A stretch of 64,000 nt of DNA from Paenibacillaceae bacterium GAS479 (GCA_900105225.1 LT629764.1:3365501-3429500), one strand, 5' to 3'. Shown: positions 26,385-36,473, counted from the first letter of the stretch. Program-made: numbers and translations. The notes: generated by a model from the sequence alone, not told the origin.

Positions 26385-29300
26385 ATGAAACTCGGTCTTT
26401 ACGAGCAGCTAATCAATCAACTGACAAGGAAACAGCTATCAGAGCTGGACCCGTCTCTATATGAAATTGGAATTGAAACGCTTGATGCTGAAGAGGCACG
26501 TAAACAGCTGTCCAATTATTTGGCGGCAGTAACACGCCGAGCGCTGAAAATGGTCCGTGAACAAAGCAGCGACGACGCGCATGCCGTTCTCATGCAGGTT
26601 CGTACTTGTAACGATATTATCGAGTCGCTGAAAAGTACGTTGGGGCATGAGGAACTGAAGGAGTGGCAGTTGGATGAACGGGGTGAATTATTAACCTACG
26701 TTTATTCTAAGCTCAATCATATTCGTGGCATTAAAGAAACCAAGATCAACAGGCCCACGACGCCATTATCTCAAAGCTCCTTATTCACAGGTGCCCACTC
26801 TGAGCCGAATATGATGAGCGAGCTCAAACAAGAAATTGTAACCTCGGATCGCATCGACCTGTTAGTTTCCTTTATTAAATGGAGCGGACTACGCTGCCTG
26901 ATCGAACAGTTGGAGCAATTCACTTCCAATGGCGGGCACCTTCGTGTAATTACAACAACTTACATGGAAGCGACGGACTATAAAGCTGTCATCGAGCTTG
27001 GCAAGCTGCAGAACACAGAAATTAAAGTTTCCTATGACACAGATCGAACCCGACTACATGCCAAAGCCTATTTATTTCAGCGAGATACGGGGTTTACGAC
27101 AGCCTATGTAGGATCATCCAACCTATCGAATCCTGCGCTCACAAGCGGTTTGGAATGGAATCTCAAGGTGACGGAGAAAGACTCCTATGATGTACTCAAA
27201 AAGATTGAGGCTACATTCGAGAGTTACTGGAACGATCGTGAGTTTAAAGCTTTTGATCCGACAGAGGAGTCTAATCAAACTCTTTTGCGGCTAGCTTTGA
27301 GCAAGTCAAAAATGCAGGGGAGCACTCAAATTCCCTTTCACTTCACCTTGACTCCTTATGACTACCAGAAGGAGATTCTCGAAAAGCTCGAAGCACAAAG
27401 AGTTGTTTACGGGAGAACGAGAAATTTACTGGTCGCTGCTACCGGTGTAGGGAAGACGGTTATCTCTGCGTTTGACTATAAAAGGTTTGCCGGACGAAAT
27501 CCAAGAGCAAGATTGCTTTTTGTCGCTCATCGCGAGGAAATCTTAAAACAAAGCCTGACACGTTCCGCTTCATTATGAAGGATCTGAATTTTGGAGAGCT
27601 TCAAGTTGGCAGTAATCAAGCAGGTTCTGTGGATCACTTATTTATCAGCATCCAGAGCTTTAATTCAATCAAGCTTGCGGAAAAAACGACTTCGGATTTT
27701 TATGACTACATCGTTGTGGATGAGTTTCACCATGCTGCCGCACCATCCTATAACAGGCTGTTAGCTTATTATGAGCCCAAGCTTTTATTAGGATTGACGG
27801 CTACGCCTGAAAGAATGGACGGAAAGGATATTCTGCATTACTTTGATGATATAATTGCGGCAGAAATTCGACTTATAGATGCAATCGATCGCAAGTTACT
27901 GGCTCCTTTTCATTATTTCGGAGTAACGGATAACATTGACCTGTCACAGGTGAAATGGTCTAGACGGGGATACGATCTCAATGAGTTGGAGCAGCTCTAT
28001 ACGCACAATAAAATTCGAGCAAGTCAAATTTTAACGAGCTTAAAGAAATACACGACGGACATCAACGAGGTAAAAGCGCTTGGGTTTTGCGTGAGTGTGG
28101 ATCATGCTCTTTATATGGCGAAGGTATCTAACGAGTCGGGTATCTCTGCGATTGCACTCCATGGCAGGTCCACCGATGAGGAACGTAACACGGCCAAGGG
28201 GAAATTAGTCTCGGGGGATGTCAAAGTCATTTTCGTTGTGGATCTTTATAATGAAGGGGTGGATATACCAGAAGTAAATACGGTATTGTTCCTGCGGCCA
28301 ACCGAGAGTATGACTGTATTTCTGCAGCAGCTTGGCCGTGGGCTCCGGCTAGCGGATGGTAAGGAATGTTTGACGGTTCTTGATTTTATTGGTCAGGCTC
28401 ATCAAGAATATCGCTTTCAAGACAAGTTCAGAGCCCTACTAGGTAAAACAAAGCATTCGATTCAACATTATGTTGAACATGGTTTTTCAAGTCTGCCCCG
28501 TGGTAGTTTTGTCCAGCTTGAGAAACAGGCCAGGGATTATATTCTACGGAATTTAAAGCAAGCAACAATTAATCGTAGAAATCTAATTGGCAAGATTAAA
28601 TATTTCACAGAAGACAGCGGGTTAAGCTTAACGCTGGACAATTTTACGCGATATCATAACATGAGTCTCTATGAGTTTTATGGTGGACGCAACGGTAATC
28701 GGACATTACGAGGGTTAATGGCTGAAGCAGGTTTGCTGGAGTCGCTGGGTATGAATAATATGGAGCCACTCATAAAGAGAATTCCGGCATTGCTAAGCAT
28801 GAACTCACGTAGAATCTTGGGGTTTTTAATCGCCTATATCGAGGGTGAAAAGAAGGTGGAAACGGAGGAAGAACATTTGATGTTGAATCTGTTCTACTAT
28901 ACCTTCTTCCGCTCAGAGCCCTCCAAGCAAGGGTTTAACGATATTAGCCAAGGGGTCCAATTTATCCTTGAGAACTTGACGCTGCGAGAAGAAATTCTAG
29001 AAATTTTAAAATATAATTACGCACATATCACCTTTGTGGATAAGAGAAACAAGCTTCCTTACCCGTGTCCATTGGATTTACATTGTAACTATTCAACCGA
29101 TCAGATACTTGCAGCCTTTGGAGTTTGGAACGAAGAGAAGGCACCGTCTTTCCGTGAAGGGGTAAAGTATCTCGAGGAAAAGGCAACGGATATTTTCTTT
29201 ATTACGTTAAATAAATCGGATAAGGACTTCTCTCCGTCGACCCTTTATGAGGATTATGCGATTAATGAGCGCCTATTCCATTGGCAGACTCAAAGCCGAA

Positions 29301-29536
29301 TTTCGGAAGAGACCAACACAGCAAAGAGATACATTCAACAAAAACAAACGGGAAATCGAATTGTTTTGTTCGTCCGGGAATTTAAAGAAGAAAATAACTA
29401 TACATCCTCGTTCGTTTTTTTAGGGGAAGCTGAATATGTGCGGCATGAGGGCAATAAGCCGATGAGTTTTGTCTGGAAATTGAAGCATGAAATGCCTCCG
29501 GAGCTGGTCCCCGTAGCCAATAAAGCAATTGGATAG
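26385..29536 (+). pseudogene. Phospholipase D-like/DEAD helicase/DUF3427 fusion, split by a single-base frameshift
   Basis: The ATG at 26385 follows GAGGTG. The first frame encodes 397 residues and stops at 27576-27578; a second frame is open through 27575-29536 (653 residues). The first frame has a helical N-terminus, a PLD-type motif HAKAYLFQ (about 224) with SSNLS, and helicase motif I AATGVGKT (about 350), up to AHREEILKQS. The second continues with DEFHHA, LTATPERMDG, QQLGRGLRL and a DUF3427-type tail. Around 27555-27575 the correct continuation reads DTFRFIMKDL, so losing one G after CTG would explain everything. Such proteins (about 1,050 residues when whole) are predicted nuclease-helicases. 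The same order of domains occurs in the intact gene at 30547. Confidence 0.82.
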
Positions 29537-29549
29537 GATGTGTACTGGT

Positions 29550-29951
29550 ATGATTGAGGTGGCAGCAGCCATCATTGAGAATGAGCTAGGCCAGATTCTC
29601 ATAGCAAGGCGCCGAAAAGGCAAGGCGCAGGAAGGGTTTTGGGAATTTCCCGGTGGGAAAATTGAGAGCAGCGAAACGGCAGAGGAATGCTTGAAAAGAG
29701 AGCTGCTGGAAGAAATGAATATAAGTATAGATCCATATGAAGCATTTGAATTGAATGATCATAGCTATGGGGAAACACAGATACGCTTATATGCTTATCG
29801 AGCGAGACTTATGCACGGGGATATTGTCTTGGTTGATCACGATGAGTGCAAATGGGTTTATGCAAATGAACTGACGGAGTTTGAATTTGCCCCGGCGGAT
29901 ATTGCGTTCGTGGAAAGACTGAGAAGAGAGGTCATAGTTGTTCAGACGTAG
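29550..29951 (+). CDS. Nudix hydrolase, MutT-like
   Basis: A protein of 133 residues if translation starts at ATG 29550 (an ATG at 29538 and a TTG at 29529 are alternatives). It carries a full Nudix box, G-x5-E-x7-REL-x-EE, in GGKIESSETAEECLKRELLEEM. The rest (VAAAIIEN start, FWEFPGGK) matches MutT/NudG-type enzymes that hydrolyse oxidised or modified nucleoside triphosphates. It starts right after the frameshifted helicase gene and is probably in the same transcript. In this place it may act on nucleotides linked with the neighbouring PLD-helicase, or it may be a passenger. Confidence 0.85.
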   Translation: MIEVAAAIIENELGQILIARRRKGKAQEGFWEFPGGKIESSETAEECLKRELLEEMNISIDPYEAFELNDHSYGETQIRLYAYRARLMHGDIVLVDHDECKWVYANELTEFEFAPADIAFVERLRREVIVVQT

Positions 29952-30045
29952 GACTAGCATAGACAAGAGATGCCTCTGTTTGCGTGCGGATTTTTGCTTG
30001 GTCAGTGCTTGCGATTCATGCGGGTAGCAGGAATCAGAAGTATTT

Positions 30046-30210
30046 ATGGAATATAAAAAGATCATAGTTCAAGAAATAGAGTGTACCATTCCGGCAGTGC
30101 CAGCTAATCGTTGTACCCATTGCGGTGAAATCTCATATGATCAAGAAGCGCTGGATTACATTGAACGAGAGAAGACGGCTGTTGAAGAAAGCCGTCGTCA
30201 GGAAGATTAA
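30046..30210 (+). CDS. Small YgiT/MqsA-type zinc-finger protein
   Basis: A 54-residue gene too short for most gene finders. It starts at ATG 30046 after AGGAATCAGAAG and stops at 30208-30210. It contains VPANRCTHCGEISYDQEAL, the C-terminal half of YgiT-type zinc-finger domains in which the CxxCGE pair is typical. Full members usually have a second CxxC near the N-terminus; here only one more Cys (IECT) is present, so it may be a truncated or minimal form. YgiT domains occur in MqsA-type antitoxins and in small proteins with unknown roles. No toxin partner is visible next to it. Confidence 0.6.
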   Translation: MEYKKIIVQEIECTIPAVPANRCTHCGEISYDQEALDYIEREKTAVEESRRQED

Positions 30211-30236
30211 ACTTTCCATGGAAGGAAACATCTATT

Positions 30237-30560
30237 ATGCCCACATACAACAAACTCGTTCGCGATCTGATTCCTAACATCATTCAATCCACGGGCAAAG
30301 AATTCCGTACCCGCATATTGGACGAACAAGAATATACCGTCGAACTGAATCGCAAGCTCAAAGAAGAATCAGAAGAATATTTTGCAGTTAAAAACTCGGA
30401 AGAAGCTCTGGAAGAGCTCGCAGATATACTTGAGGTTATCCGCGCTTTAGCGGATGCGCACGGCTCTAATTGGGATCAGCTTGAAGCTCTACGAGAGAAA
30501 AAGGCGGAGGAGCGCGGTGGCTTCCGGGATCGGGTGTATTTGATCGATGTCGACGACTAA
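30237..30560 (+). CDS. MazG-like / PRA-PH-like nucleotide pyrophosphohydrolase
   Basis: A 107-residue protein after GGAAGGAAAC and a 7-bp gap. It opens with YNKLVRDLIPNII and contains EEALEELADILEVIRAL, where the ExxE...ELADxxE pattern fits the metal-binding helices of the all-alpha NTP pyrophosphatase (MazG/PRA-PH) family. These enzymes remove non-canonical or excess NTPs. Its stop overlaps the start of the PLD-helicase gene by 14 bp, so the two are translated together, a link that suggests they work as a pair. Confidence 0.82.
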   Translation: MPTYNKLVRDLIPNIIQSTGKEFRTRILDEQEYTVELNRKLKEESEEYFAVKNSEEALEELADILEVIRALADAHGSNWDQLEALREKKAEERGGFRDRVYLIDVDD

Positions 30561-33000
30561 GCTTAACGTTAAGCTGATTACGGAAAATCTAGCGGATGAT
30601 TTGATTACCGGCATGCAGAATGCTTCCGGAATTCTTATTATGACTTCTTTCGTCATGCAGTCAGGAGTGCGCCTACTAGCTCCTCATTTGAAAAGTGCTA
30701 TCCAGCGGGGAGCGGAGGTAAAGGTACTCGCCGGAGATTATCTGTTCGTGACACAGCCGGAAGGCTTGCAGGCTCTGAGGGATATCGACCCACGGCTGGA
30801 AGCACGATTATGGCGCAGCATGGGTACCTCTTTTCATCCGAAGGCTTATTTGTTCGATTATGATAACGGTGAAGGACTGCTTATTGTCGGCTCTTCCAAC
30901 TTTTCGATGTCGGCTATGAGAATGGGCATGGAATGGAACCTAGCGATGAACGCCAAAGCCGAGCCCTACACGTTCCAAATTGCGTTGGAGAAGTTCATGC
31001 ACAATTTCTACCATGACTCTACGCTGCCGTTGAATGAACACACAATTTCTCTCTATGAAGAGGAATACCGAACCTGCCATCGTAAAAATCCCGAGCTGAC
31101 CCGCATGATTACGGAAATGGAAGAGGGAGAGTACCATACCGAAACCACGGAGGCTCCTGTCTTGGAAACGGCCCCTAATGGTGACATGGCTCCTATCCGG
31201 CCCCGGTATGCTCAGCTCGAAGCTTTAGATGCGTTGGAGGGAACGCTGGAAGAGGAATATGACAAAGCAATGGTCGTCATGGCGACCGGGCTCGGGAAAA
31301 CATATCTAGCCGGATTTTTCGCCCAACGGTTTCAGCGGGTACTATTCATTGCTCATCGCGAGGAAATTCTTTTGCAAGCTCAGCGCACGTTTCAGCGAAT
31401 TATGCCTGAGCGCACGTTTGGTCTGTTTAACGGAATGAATAAAGATGGAGACGCCGACTGCGTGTTTGCTTCGATTTACACCCTCGGGATGAAAAAGCAT
31501 CGAGAATCGTTCAAGCCGGATCACTTCGATCTTGTCGTGGTGGATGAATTTCACCATGCAGCCGCAATGTCTTATCAGTCGCTCATTCACTATTTCAAAC
31601 CGCAATTTCTGCTCGGCATTACGGCGACGCCGGACCGAATGGACGGCAAAGATGTGTATGCTCTATGCGATGGTAACGTAGCGTATCAGCTTCATTTTAT
31701 CGAGGCGATTCGTCGTGGCTGGTTGGCTCCCTTTCACTATTATGGCGTATATGACGACACGGATTATTCCGCTATTCGCTGGTTAGGCACGCATTATGAC
31801 GATGAACAGCTCACTTCCGCACAGTTGAAAACAGAGATGGCGGAGAAGATTTTCGATGCCTGGAGCCGACATAAACAAACGAGATCGATCGGCTTTTGCT
31901 CTTCGATTCGACAGGCGGATTTTTTGGCGGAGTATTTTCAGGATAAGGGAATGAGAGCAGCCAGTCTTCACTCCAGAGCGATCGGCATTACGAGAGAGGA
32001 CGCAATAAGCCTCCTTGATAAGCAGGAGCTGGACATCCTGTTTACAGTTGATCTGTTCAACGAAGGCGTGGATATTCCGAGCGTAGATACGCTGCTATTT
32101 GTTCGCCCTACGGAGTCGTTGACGGTGTTCACGCAGCAGGTGGGCCGGGGATTGCGCATGTCAGAGCAAAAGTCCCACTGTACGATAATCGATTTGATCG
32201 GCAATTACCGGAATGCGGATGTGAAGCTTCGTTTGTTCGCAACCGAAGGAGACGCCAAGACGAAGTCCCGGAACTCGGTCATTCCTACAGTCCCCGCCCA
32301 CTGTGAGCTACACTTGGAAACGGCGGTTGTTGATCTGCTCGATGAGTTAAGCCGCAAAAAGCTCCCGCATCGCGACCGGCTGCACAGCTCCTTCCTTGAC
32401 CTTAAACATGAGCTCGGTCGGATTCCGACCTATCTGGAGCTACATCTTCACGGCAGCTCCAACAGCTGGGAATACCGGAACGAGTTCGGCACTTATATTG
32501 GTTTTCTTCATTGGGCGGAATGTTTAACGAAGGAAGAAGCGGAGATTTATTACCGGTATGAAGCATGGTTGCGCGATGTGGAGAAGACGGTCATGAACAA
32601 GAGTTATAAAATGATCGTGCTGCTCTATATGCTGGAGCGAGGCCCTGAGCTTTGGACGGCGCCCGTTTTGGCAAAGGAAACAGCCCGCTTTTTCCATAGC
32701 TACTTGATGAAATCGGAATACCGCAAAAGACGGGACTTCTCTGATGCCGACTCCAAAAAGCTATGGGATTACGATGAAACCGGAGTGAGCCGACTTGTCG
32801 AACGGATGCCGATGCTCAAGTGGGGCTCAGCTAAAGGAAGCATGACTCGCTTTGAGGACGGTATGTTCAGCCTCCGCTTCACTCCAGACCCCGAGCATCT
32901 CTCGGTGCTGCATCGCTGGACGATGGAGATTTGCCTTTATCGCCTACATCTCCATTTTGAACGTAAACAAGAGTCGGCTGCTACCGAGGAATTGCTCTAA
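30547..33000 (+). CDS. Phospholipase D-like/DEAD helicase/DUF3427 fusion (intact)
   Basis: An 817-residue protein. A PLD-type domain at about 1-150 has HPKAYLF (about 97) and VGSSNFS. Helicase motif I is MATGLGKT (about 245), motif II VDEFHHA (about 332), then GITATPDRMDG, and motif VI QQVGRGLRM. The C-terminal 250 residues match DUF3427-type tails. A single HxK motif means the PLD active site would need a dimer. It shares architecture with the broken gene at 26385 but lacks that protein's first 120 residues or so. Co-translation with a MazG-like gene supports a defence or genome-maintenance role; specific function unknown. A terminator follows at once. Confidence 0.88.
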   Translation: MSTTKLNVKLITENLADDLITGMQNASGILIMTSFVMQSGVRLLAPHLKSAIQRGAEVKVLAGDYLFVTQPEGLQALRDIDPRLEARLWRSMGTSFHPKAYLFDYDNGEGLLIVGSSNFSMSAMRMGMEWNLAMNAKAEPYTFQIALEKFMHNFYHDSTLPLNEHTISLYEEEYRTCHRKNPELTRMITEMEEGEYHTETTEAPVLETAPNGDMAPIRPRYAQLEALDALEGTLEEEYDKAMVVMATGLGKTYLAGFFAQRFQRVLFIAHREEILLQAQRTFQRIMPERTFGLFNGMNKDGDADCVFASIYTLGMKKHRESFKPDHFDLVVVDEFHHAAAMSYQSLIHYFKPQFLLGITATPDRMDGKDVYALCDGNVAYQLHFIEAIRRGWLAPFHYYGVYDDTDYSAIRWLGTHYDDEQLTSAQLKTEMAEKIFDAWSRHKQTRSIGFCSSIRQADFLAEYFQDKGMRAASLHSRAIGITREDAISLLDKQELDILFTVDLFNEGVDIPSVDTLLFVRPTESLTVFTQQVGRGLRMSEQKSHCTIIDLIGNYRNADVKLRLFATEGDAKTKSRNSVIPTVPAHCELHLETAVVDLLDELSRKKLPHRDRLHSSFLDLKHELGRIPTYLELHLHGSSNSWEYRNEFGTYIGFLHWAECLTKEEAEIYYRYEAWLRDVEKTVMNKSYKMIVLLYMLERGPELWTAPVLAKETARFFHSYLMKSEYRKRRDFSDADSKKLWDYDETGVSRLVERMPMLKWGSAKGSMTRFEDGMFSLRFTPDPEHLSVLHRWTMEICLYRLHLHFERKQESAATEELL

Positions 33001-33029
33001 GCTAGCTCTCTACGGGATCAGAGCAAAGA

Positions 33030-33071
33030 AGCCTCCAAAACCACAACTGAATGTGGGGTTGGAGGCTTTTT
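33030..33071. terminator. Terminator shared by the PLD-helicase gene and sstT
   Basis: A 16-bp stem with two mismatches (AGCCTCCAA... / ...TTGGAGGCT) around an ACTGAA loop, followed by T residues on the plus strand and with A residues in front that give a short T-run on the minus strand. It lies between convergent genes. Confidence 0.87.
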
Positions 33072-33093
33072 CTATGGTCAAAATCCGCGCTAC

Positions 33094-34323
33094 CTATGCC
33101 TCAAAAGCAATATCTCCGCCCGCCTTACGATCCTTCGCATACTCAGCTGTCGCTGTGAACAGCACGTCCGAGGAGGAGTTGAGCGCCGTTTCAAACGAAT
33201 CCTGCAGAACACCGATGATGAAGCCTACGCCGACCACCTGGATCGCGATCTCATTCGGAATGCCGAATACGCTGCATGCCAGCGGAATGAGCAAGAGCGA
33301 CCCGCCCGCAACGCCTGAGGCGCCTGCCGCAGATATAGCGGATATGACGGAAAGAAGCAGTGCCGTGCCAAAATCGACTTCAATGCCAAGGGTATGGACA
33401 GCGGCAAGAGTCAGCACTGAAATTGTGACCGCTGCGCCAGCCATATTAATCGTAGCGCCTAGAGGAATGGAAACCGCATAGGTGTCCGAATCCAGCTTCA
33501 ATTTTTCGCAAAGTCTCATGTTGATCGGAATATTCGCCGCTGAGCTGCGGGTGAAAAAGGCCGTAATGCCGCTTTCCTTCAGACAAAGGAAAACAAGCGG
33601 ATAAGGGTTCCGGCGAATATTAGCGTAAACAATCAACGGATTGACAACTAACGCCATAAACAACATACATCCGATTAGGATCAGAAGCAGCTTCCCGTAA
33701 TCGAGCAGGGAAGAGAGTCCGTTTGTAGTAATGGAATTAAAAACAAGTCCCATGATGCCGAGCGGCGCAAATTGGATGACCCATTTCACGACTTGGGAGA
33801 TTGCATCCGATAAATGGGTGAGAAGGTCTTTGGTCTGGTTACTGGCACTCCTCAAAGCGATACCAATCACAATAGCCCAAGCGAGAATACCGATATAGTT
33901 GCCGTTCATAAGTGCGCTCACTGGATTGTCAACGATGCTGAACAGCAACGTCTCCAATACTTCTGCAATCCCGTCGGGGGGAGTCAGTTCTGAGGAACCC
34001 GTGACGAGCGACAATTTGACCGGAAATATAAAGCTGGCTATAACTGCGATCAGTCCGGCCAGAAACGTACTTAATCCATAAAGGACAAGAATGCTCTTCA
34101 TATTCGTTTTTTGACCCTTTTGATGTTTGGTGATGGCAGACATTACGATAAGCAGGACAAGCAAGGGAGCAACTGCTTTCAAGGCAGATACAAACAAGGA
34201 TCCGAAAAGGCCGATTACGGTTGCCTTAGGAAGCAGTAAAGCTAGAATAACACCGGCTATAATCCCCACTAGAATTCGTTTTACCAGGCTCATTTGGTTC
34301 CATTTTAGTAATAGTGCTTTCAT
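33094..34323 (-). CDS. sstT: Serine/threonine:sodium symporter SstT
   Basis: A 409-residue membrane protein starting at ATG 34323 after CCGGAGGGAACTC. It is a dicarboxylate/amino acid:cation symporter (DAACS) with about eight to nine membrane segments. SstT hallmarks include the opening [35 protein letters not shown], the hairpin region [16 protein letters not shown], and [10 protein letters not shown] in the substrate site. It imports serine and threonine with Na+. It is a single gene, convergent with the defence island, and probably marks the chromosomal flank of that island. Confidence 0.92.
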   Translation of the reverse strand: MKALLLKWNQMSLVKRILVGIIAGVILALLLPKATVIGLFGSLFVSALKAVAPLLVLLIVMSAITKHQKGQKTNMKSILVLYGLSTFLAGLIAVIASFIFPVKLSLVTGSSELTPPDGIAEVLETLLFSIVDNPVSALMNGNYIGILAWAIVIGIALRSASNQTKDLLTHLSDAISQVVKWVIQFAPLGIMGLVFNSITTNGLSSLLDYGKLLLILIGCMLFMALVVNPLIVYANIRRNPYPLVFLCLKESGITAFFTRSSAANIPINMRLCEKLKLDSDTYAVSIPLGATINMAGAAVTISVLTLAAVHTLGIEVDFGTALLLSVISAISAAGASGVAGGSLLLIPLACSVFGIPNEIAIQVVGVGFIIGVLQDSFETALNSSSDVLFTATAEYAKDRKAGGDIAFEA

Positions 34324-34658
34324 GAGTTCCCTCCGGTTTAATAGTAAAATAATCTTCTTGCAGAGCTCTGCCAATCGACATATGCTTGATCGACCATTCT
34401 CTCCCTTCTTTTTCGTGTTATCTAAATTCGCTGGAAATTACGATTAATCCTTGTTGGAATTAAAGGAATAGCCCAATTTTTGGTTAATTTTAGATGGTAA
34501 TTTCGCTTTGATATGTGAATGCTTCACCGAATTAATATATCACATGAGTGAATTCTCTGCCATGACAATATTAGAGAGGAAATAACATTAATATTCCTTT
34601 AGTTTAAAAATTCTTAATAGTAAAGTTAATTTATGGAATGGTATAAAGACCATCTTAT
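34324..34658. other. AT-rich intergenic stretch upstream of sstT
   Basis: No gene on either strand. It must hold the sstT promoter on the minus strand and the end of the 34659 gene's transcript. I see a short palindrome GTGAATGCTTCAC near 34516-34528 and a related GTGAATTC nearby, which could be an operator, but no convincing promoter, T-box or riboswitch. Confidence 0.4.
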
Positions 34659-35057
34659 TCACCGATATTTTCTGGCATATAGGAACTCAACCATCGGCAA
34701 CAGGATCATCGACAAGCCGAGCAGTGCTAGGAGGAAAACATTAACGTTGTTATTTATTAATTCGTCTAAAGCTACTACTCCGAGTATGAGAACAACTAGA
34801 ATTAAATAGCTCATTTTAGAGCTTTTTTCCGTAATTCGCTGGCCCAGCTCTTCTTCTTGCAAAATACCGTCTTTGTCATGCTTGGTACCCCAAGTGATCG
34901 TGGAGAAGTACATCATTACCAAGGTGCTGATTGAAATAACTTCATTAAGTCCAACCTGCTTCCCAAGGTTTAGCTTATAAATTGTAAATGCTATTACAAT
35001 CAAAGCAGCCATGCACACTACGATCGAAGCGATTTTTCTTGTTTTCATATTCTTCAT
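34659..35057 (-). CDS. Four-helix membrane protein paired with an Xre regulator
   Basis: A 132-residue protein with four likely membrane helices (about 8-28, 36-54, 80-98, 103-123) and a short charged loop HDKDGILQEEELGQR in the middle. It overlaps the upstream HTH gene by 4 bp (ATGA-type), so they form one operon. Small membrane proteins placed after an Xre regulator of this kind are common in Firmicutes; function unknown. Confidence 0.8.
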   Translation of the reverse strand: MKNMKTRKIASIVVCMAALIVIAFTIYKLNLGKQVGLNEVISISTLVMMYFSTITWGTKHDKDGILQEEELGQRITEKSSKMSYLILVVLILGVVALDELINNNVNVFLLALLGLSMILLPMVEFLYARKYR

Positions 35058-35251
35058 TTCCTTTCCGACAGGAATAGTTCATCAACAGTAACTCCTAAAT
35101 TTCTCGCAATATCAAAGGCTAACTGCAAACTAGGATCGTATTTGTTGTTCTCAATTGCATTAATTGTTTGCCGGCTAACATCGCAAAGATCGGCTAGTTT
35201 TCCTTGCGAGAAGCCTAAGCCTTCACGGCGTTCCCTTATTGTATTATTCAT
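35054..35251 (-). CDS. Xre-family helix-turn-helix regulator
   Basis: A 65-residue protein that is almost only a helix-turn-helix domain: SQGKLADLCDVSRQTINAIENNKYDPSL is the usual DNA-binding part, ending with VTVDELFL. I start at ATG 35251 (MNNTIRERRE); a GTG 12 bp upstream is possible. Two palindromes upstream overlap its own promoter, so it is very likely an autorepressor that also controls the membrane-protein gene. Confidence 0.88.
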   Translation of the reverse strand: MNNTIRERREGLGFSQGKLADLCDVSRQTINAIENNKYDPSLQLAFDIARNLGVTVDELFLSERK

Positions 35252-35273
35252 TTCTCTAACCACTTTTCTTTAA

Positions 35274-35339
35274 GGTGTCAAACATGTTTTACACCATCAA
35301 TGTACTTAAATACTGCTCGTGTGTCAAACATGTTTGACA
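35274..35339 (-). promoter_or_regulatory. Promoter with two palindromic operators for the Xre regulator
   Basis: On the minus strand, TTGACA (complement of 35322-35327), a 17-bp spacer and TACATT (complement of 35299-35304) form a good sigma-A promoter. A perfect 18-bp palindrome TGTCAAACATGTTTGACA (35322-35339) covers the -35 box. A near-perfect copy (35274-35295, core TCAAACATGTTTTA with extended GGTG/CACC ends) lies just downstream of the -10 box. The centres are 46 bp apart. Confidence 0.85.
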
Positions 35340-35540
35340 TGCATGCGACTCTGTTTGCTAACTACTAAAGGTACTTATTAAAGCGCAGAATGAATCCAAA
35401 GGGGATTAGTACAGTAGTTTTGCATTTCCTCGCCATACATCCACCCTGTTCCATTCGTTCCGGCTATGACATGATAGCTCCAACAACATACGATCACCTA
35501 AAGAAGCGATGGCTGAGGTGGAAGCTAAGGGGCTGTAAAT

Positions 35541-36341
35541 ATGATTGATACTAAAAAATGGACACAGATTGGAAGCGAGCTGAGTCGCATCGAGCGCGAG
35601 GAGAACGTGAAGATCCTCTACGCCTGCGAGTCTGGCCGCCGTGCCTGGGGTTTTCCGTCTAAGGATAGTGATTACGATGTGCGCTTTCTCTATATCAGGC
35701 CGATGGAGTGGTATTTAAAGGTGCATCCAGGGCGGGATGTTATCGAACGCCCCATCAGCGACAGCTTGGATTTAAGTGGATGGGACCTACGAAAAGCACT
35801 ACAGCTTTTGGCCAAGTCCAATCCGCCGCTCCTGGAGTGGTTAAATTCACCAATCTGCTACCTGGAACGGGGCACTGTCATCGATGCGATTCGCGAGGCT
35901 TCTCCAGAACTATACTCGCCTAAGTCATGTCTGCATCACTATCTTAGTCTGGCCACAGGCAACTTTCGAACCTACTTGCAGAGCGATCGGGTAAGGTTAA
36001 AAAAGTATTTTTATGTGCTTCGCTCGACGCTCGCCTGCCAGTGGCTGGAGGAGCGAGGCAGTATACCGCCAGTTGAATTTCAACAGTTGACGGATGCTTT
36101 ATTGCCGGAGGGAAGTGAGCTAAAGCAGGTGGTTAATGAGTTGCTGCTCCGCAAAAGAAACGGGGAGGAGTTGGACAACGAGCCGCCAATCCCAATTCTC
36201 CACAATTATCTCGCTGAGCGATTGGCGTATTACACGCAGCTTGCATCGGAGCTTCCGGCAGTAGCGGGACCGCATTCCGTTCAACTGGACGATTGGTTCC
36301 TAAGCGCACTGCGCGAGAACTGGTCCTTTTCGGTAAATTGA
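35541..36341 (+). CDS. YcgL-like nucleotidyltransferase
   Basis: A 266-residue protein with a minimal nucleotidyltransferase domain: GRRAWGFPSKDSDYDVRF (about 36-53) is a variant of the GSxxxG...DxD motif, followed by a helical C-terminal domain. Members of this group (B. subtilis YcgL type) are predicted to transfer a nucleotide onto an unknown target. The first motif reads ESGRRAWG where most have ESGSRAWG-like, an Arg for Ser change that is worth noting but not clearly inactivating. It is a single gene with a weak site (AAGGGG) before its ATG. Confidence 0.82.
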   Translation: MIDTKKWTQIGSELSRIEREENVKILYACESGRRAWGFPSKDSDYDVRFLYIRPMEWYLKVHPGRDVIERPISDSLDLSGWDLRKALQLLAKSNPPLLEWLNSPICYLERGTVIDAIREASPELYSPKSCLHHYLSLATGNFRTYLQSDRVRLKKYFYVLRSTLACQWLEERGSIPPVEFQQLTDALLPEGSELKQVVNELLLRKRNGEELDNEPPIPILHNYLAERLAYYTQLASELPAVAGPHSVQLDDWFLSALRENWSFSVN

Positions 36342-36473
36342 ATTTCAACGGCATGAAAATCTCATCCCATAAATAATAATAATGAGCTAAATTTTTACTG
36401 CAATTTTCCGATAGAGAATAGAGGGAATTGCAATAAGGGTCTGCATGACAAAAAGAATATCGGGGGATTAAAC

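Noticed and set aside
34324-34658. T-box or riboswitch upstream of sstT
   Set aside because: The leader has no T-box sequence and no terminator/antiterminator pair that I can see.
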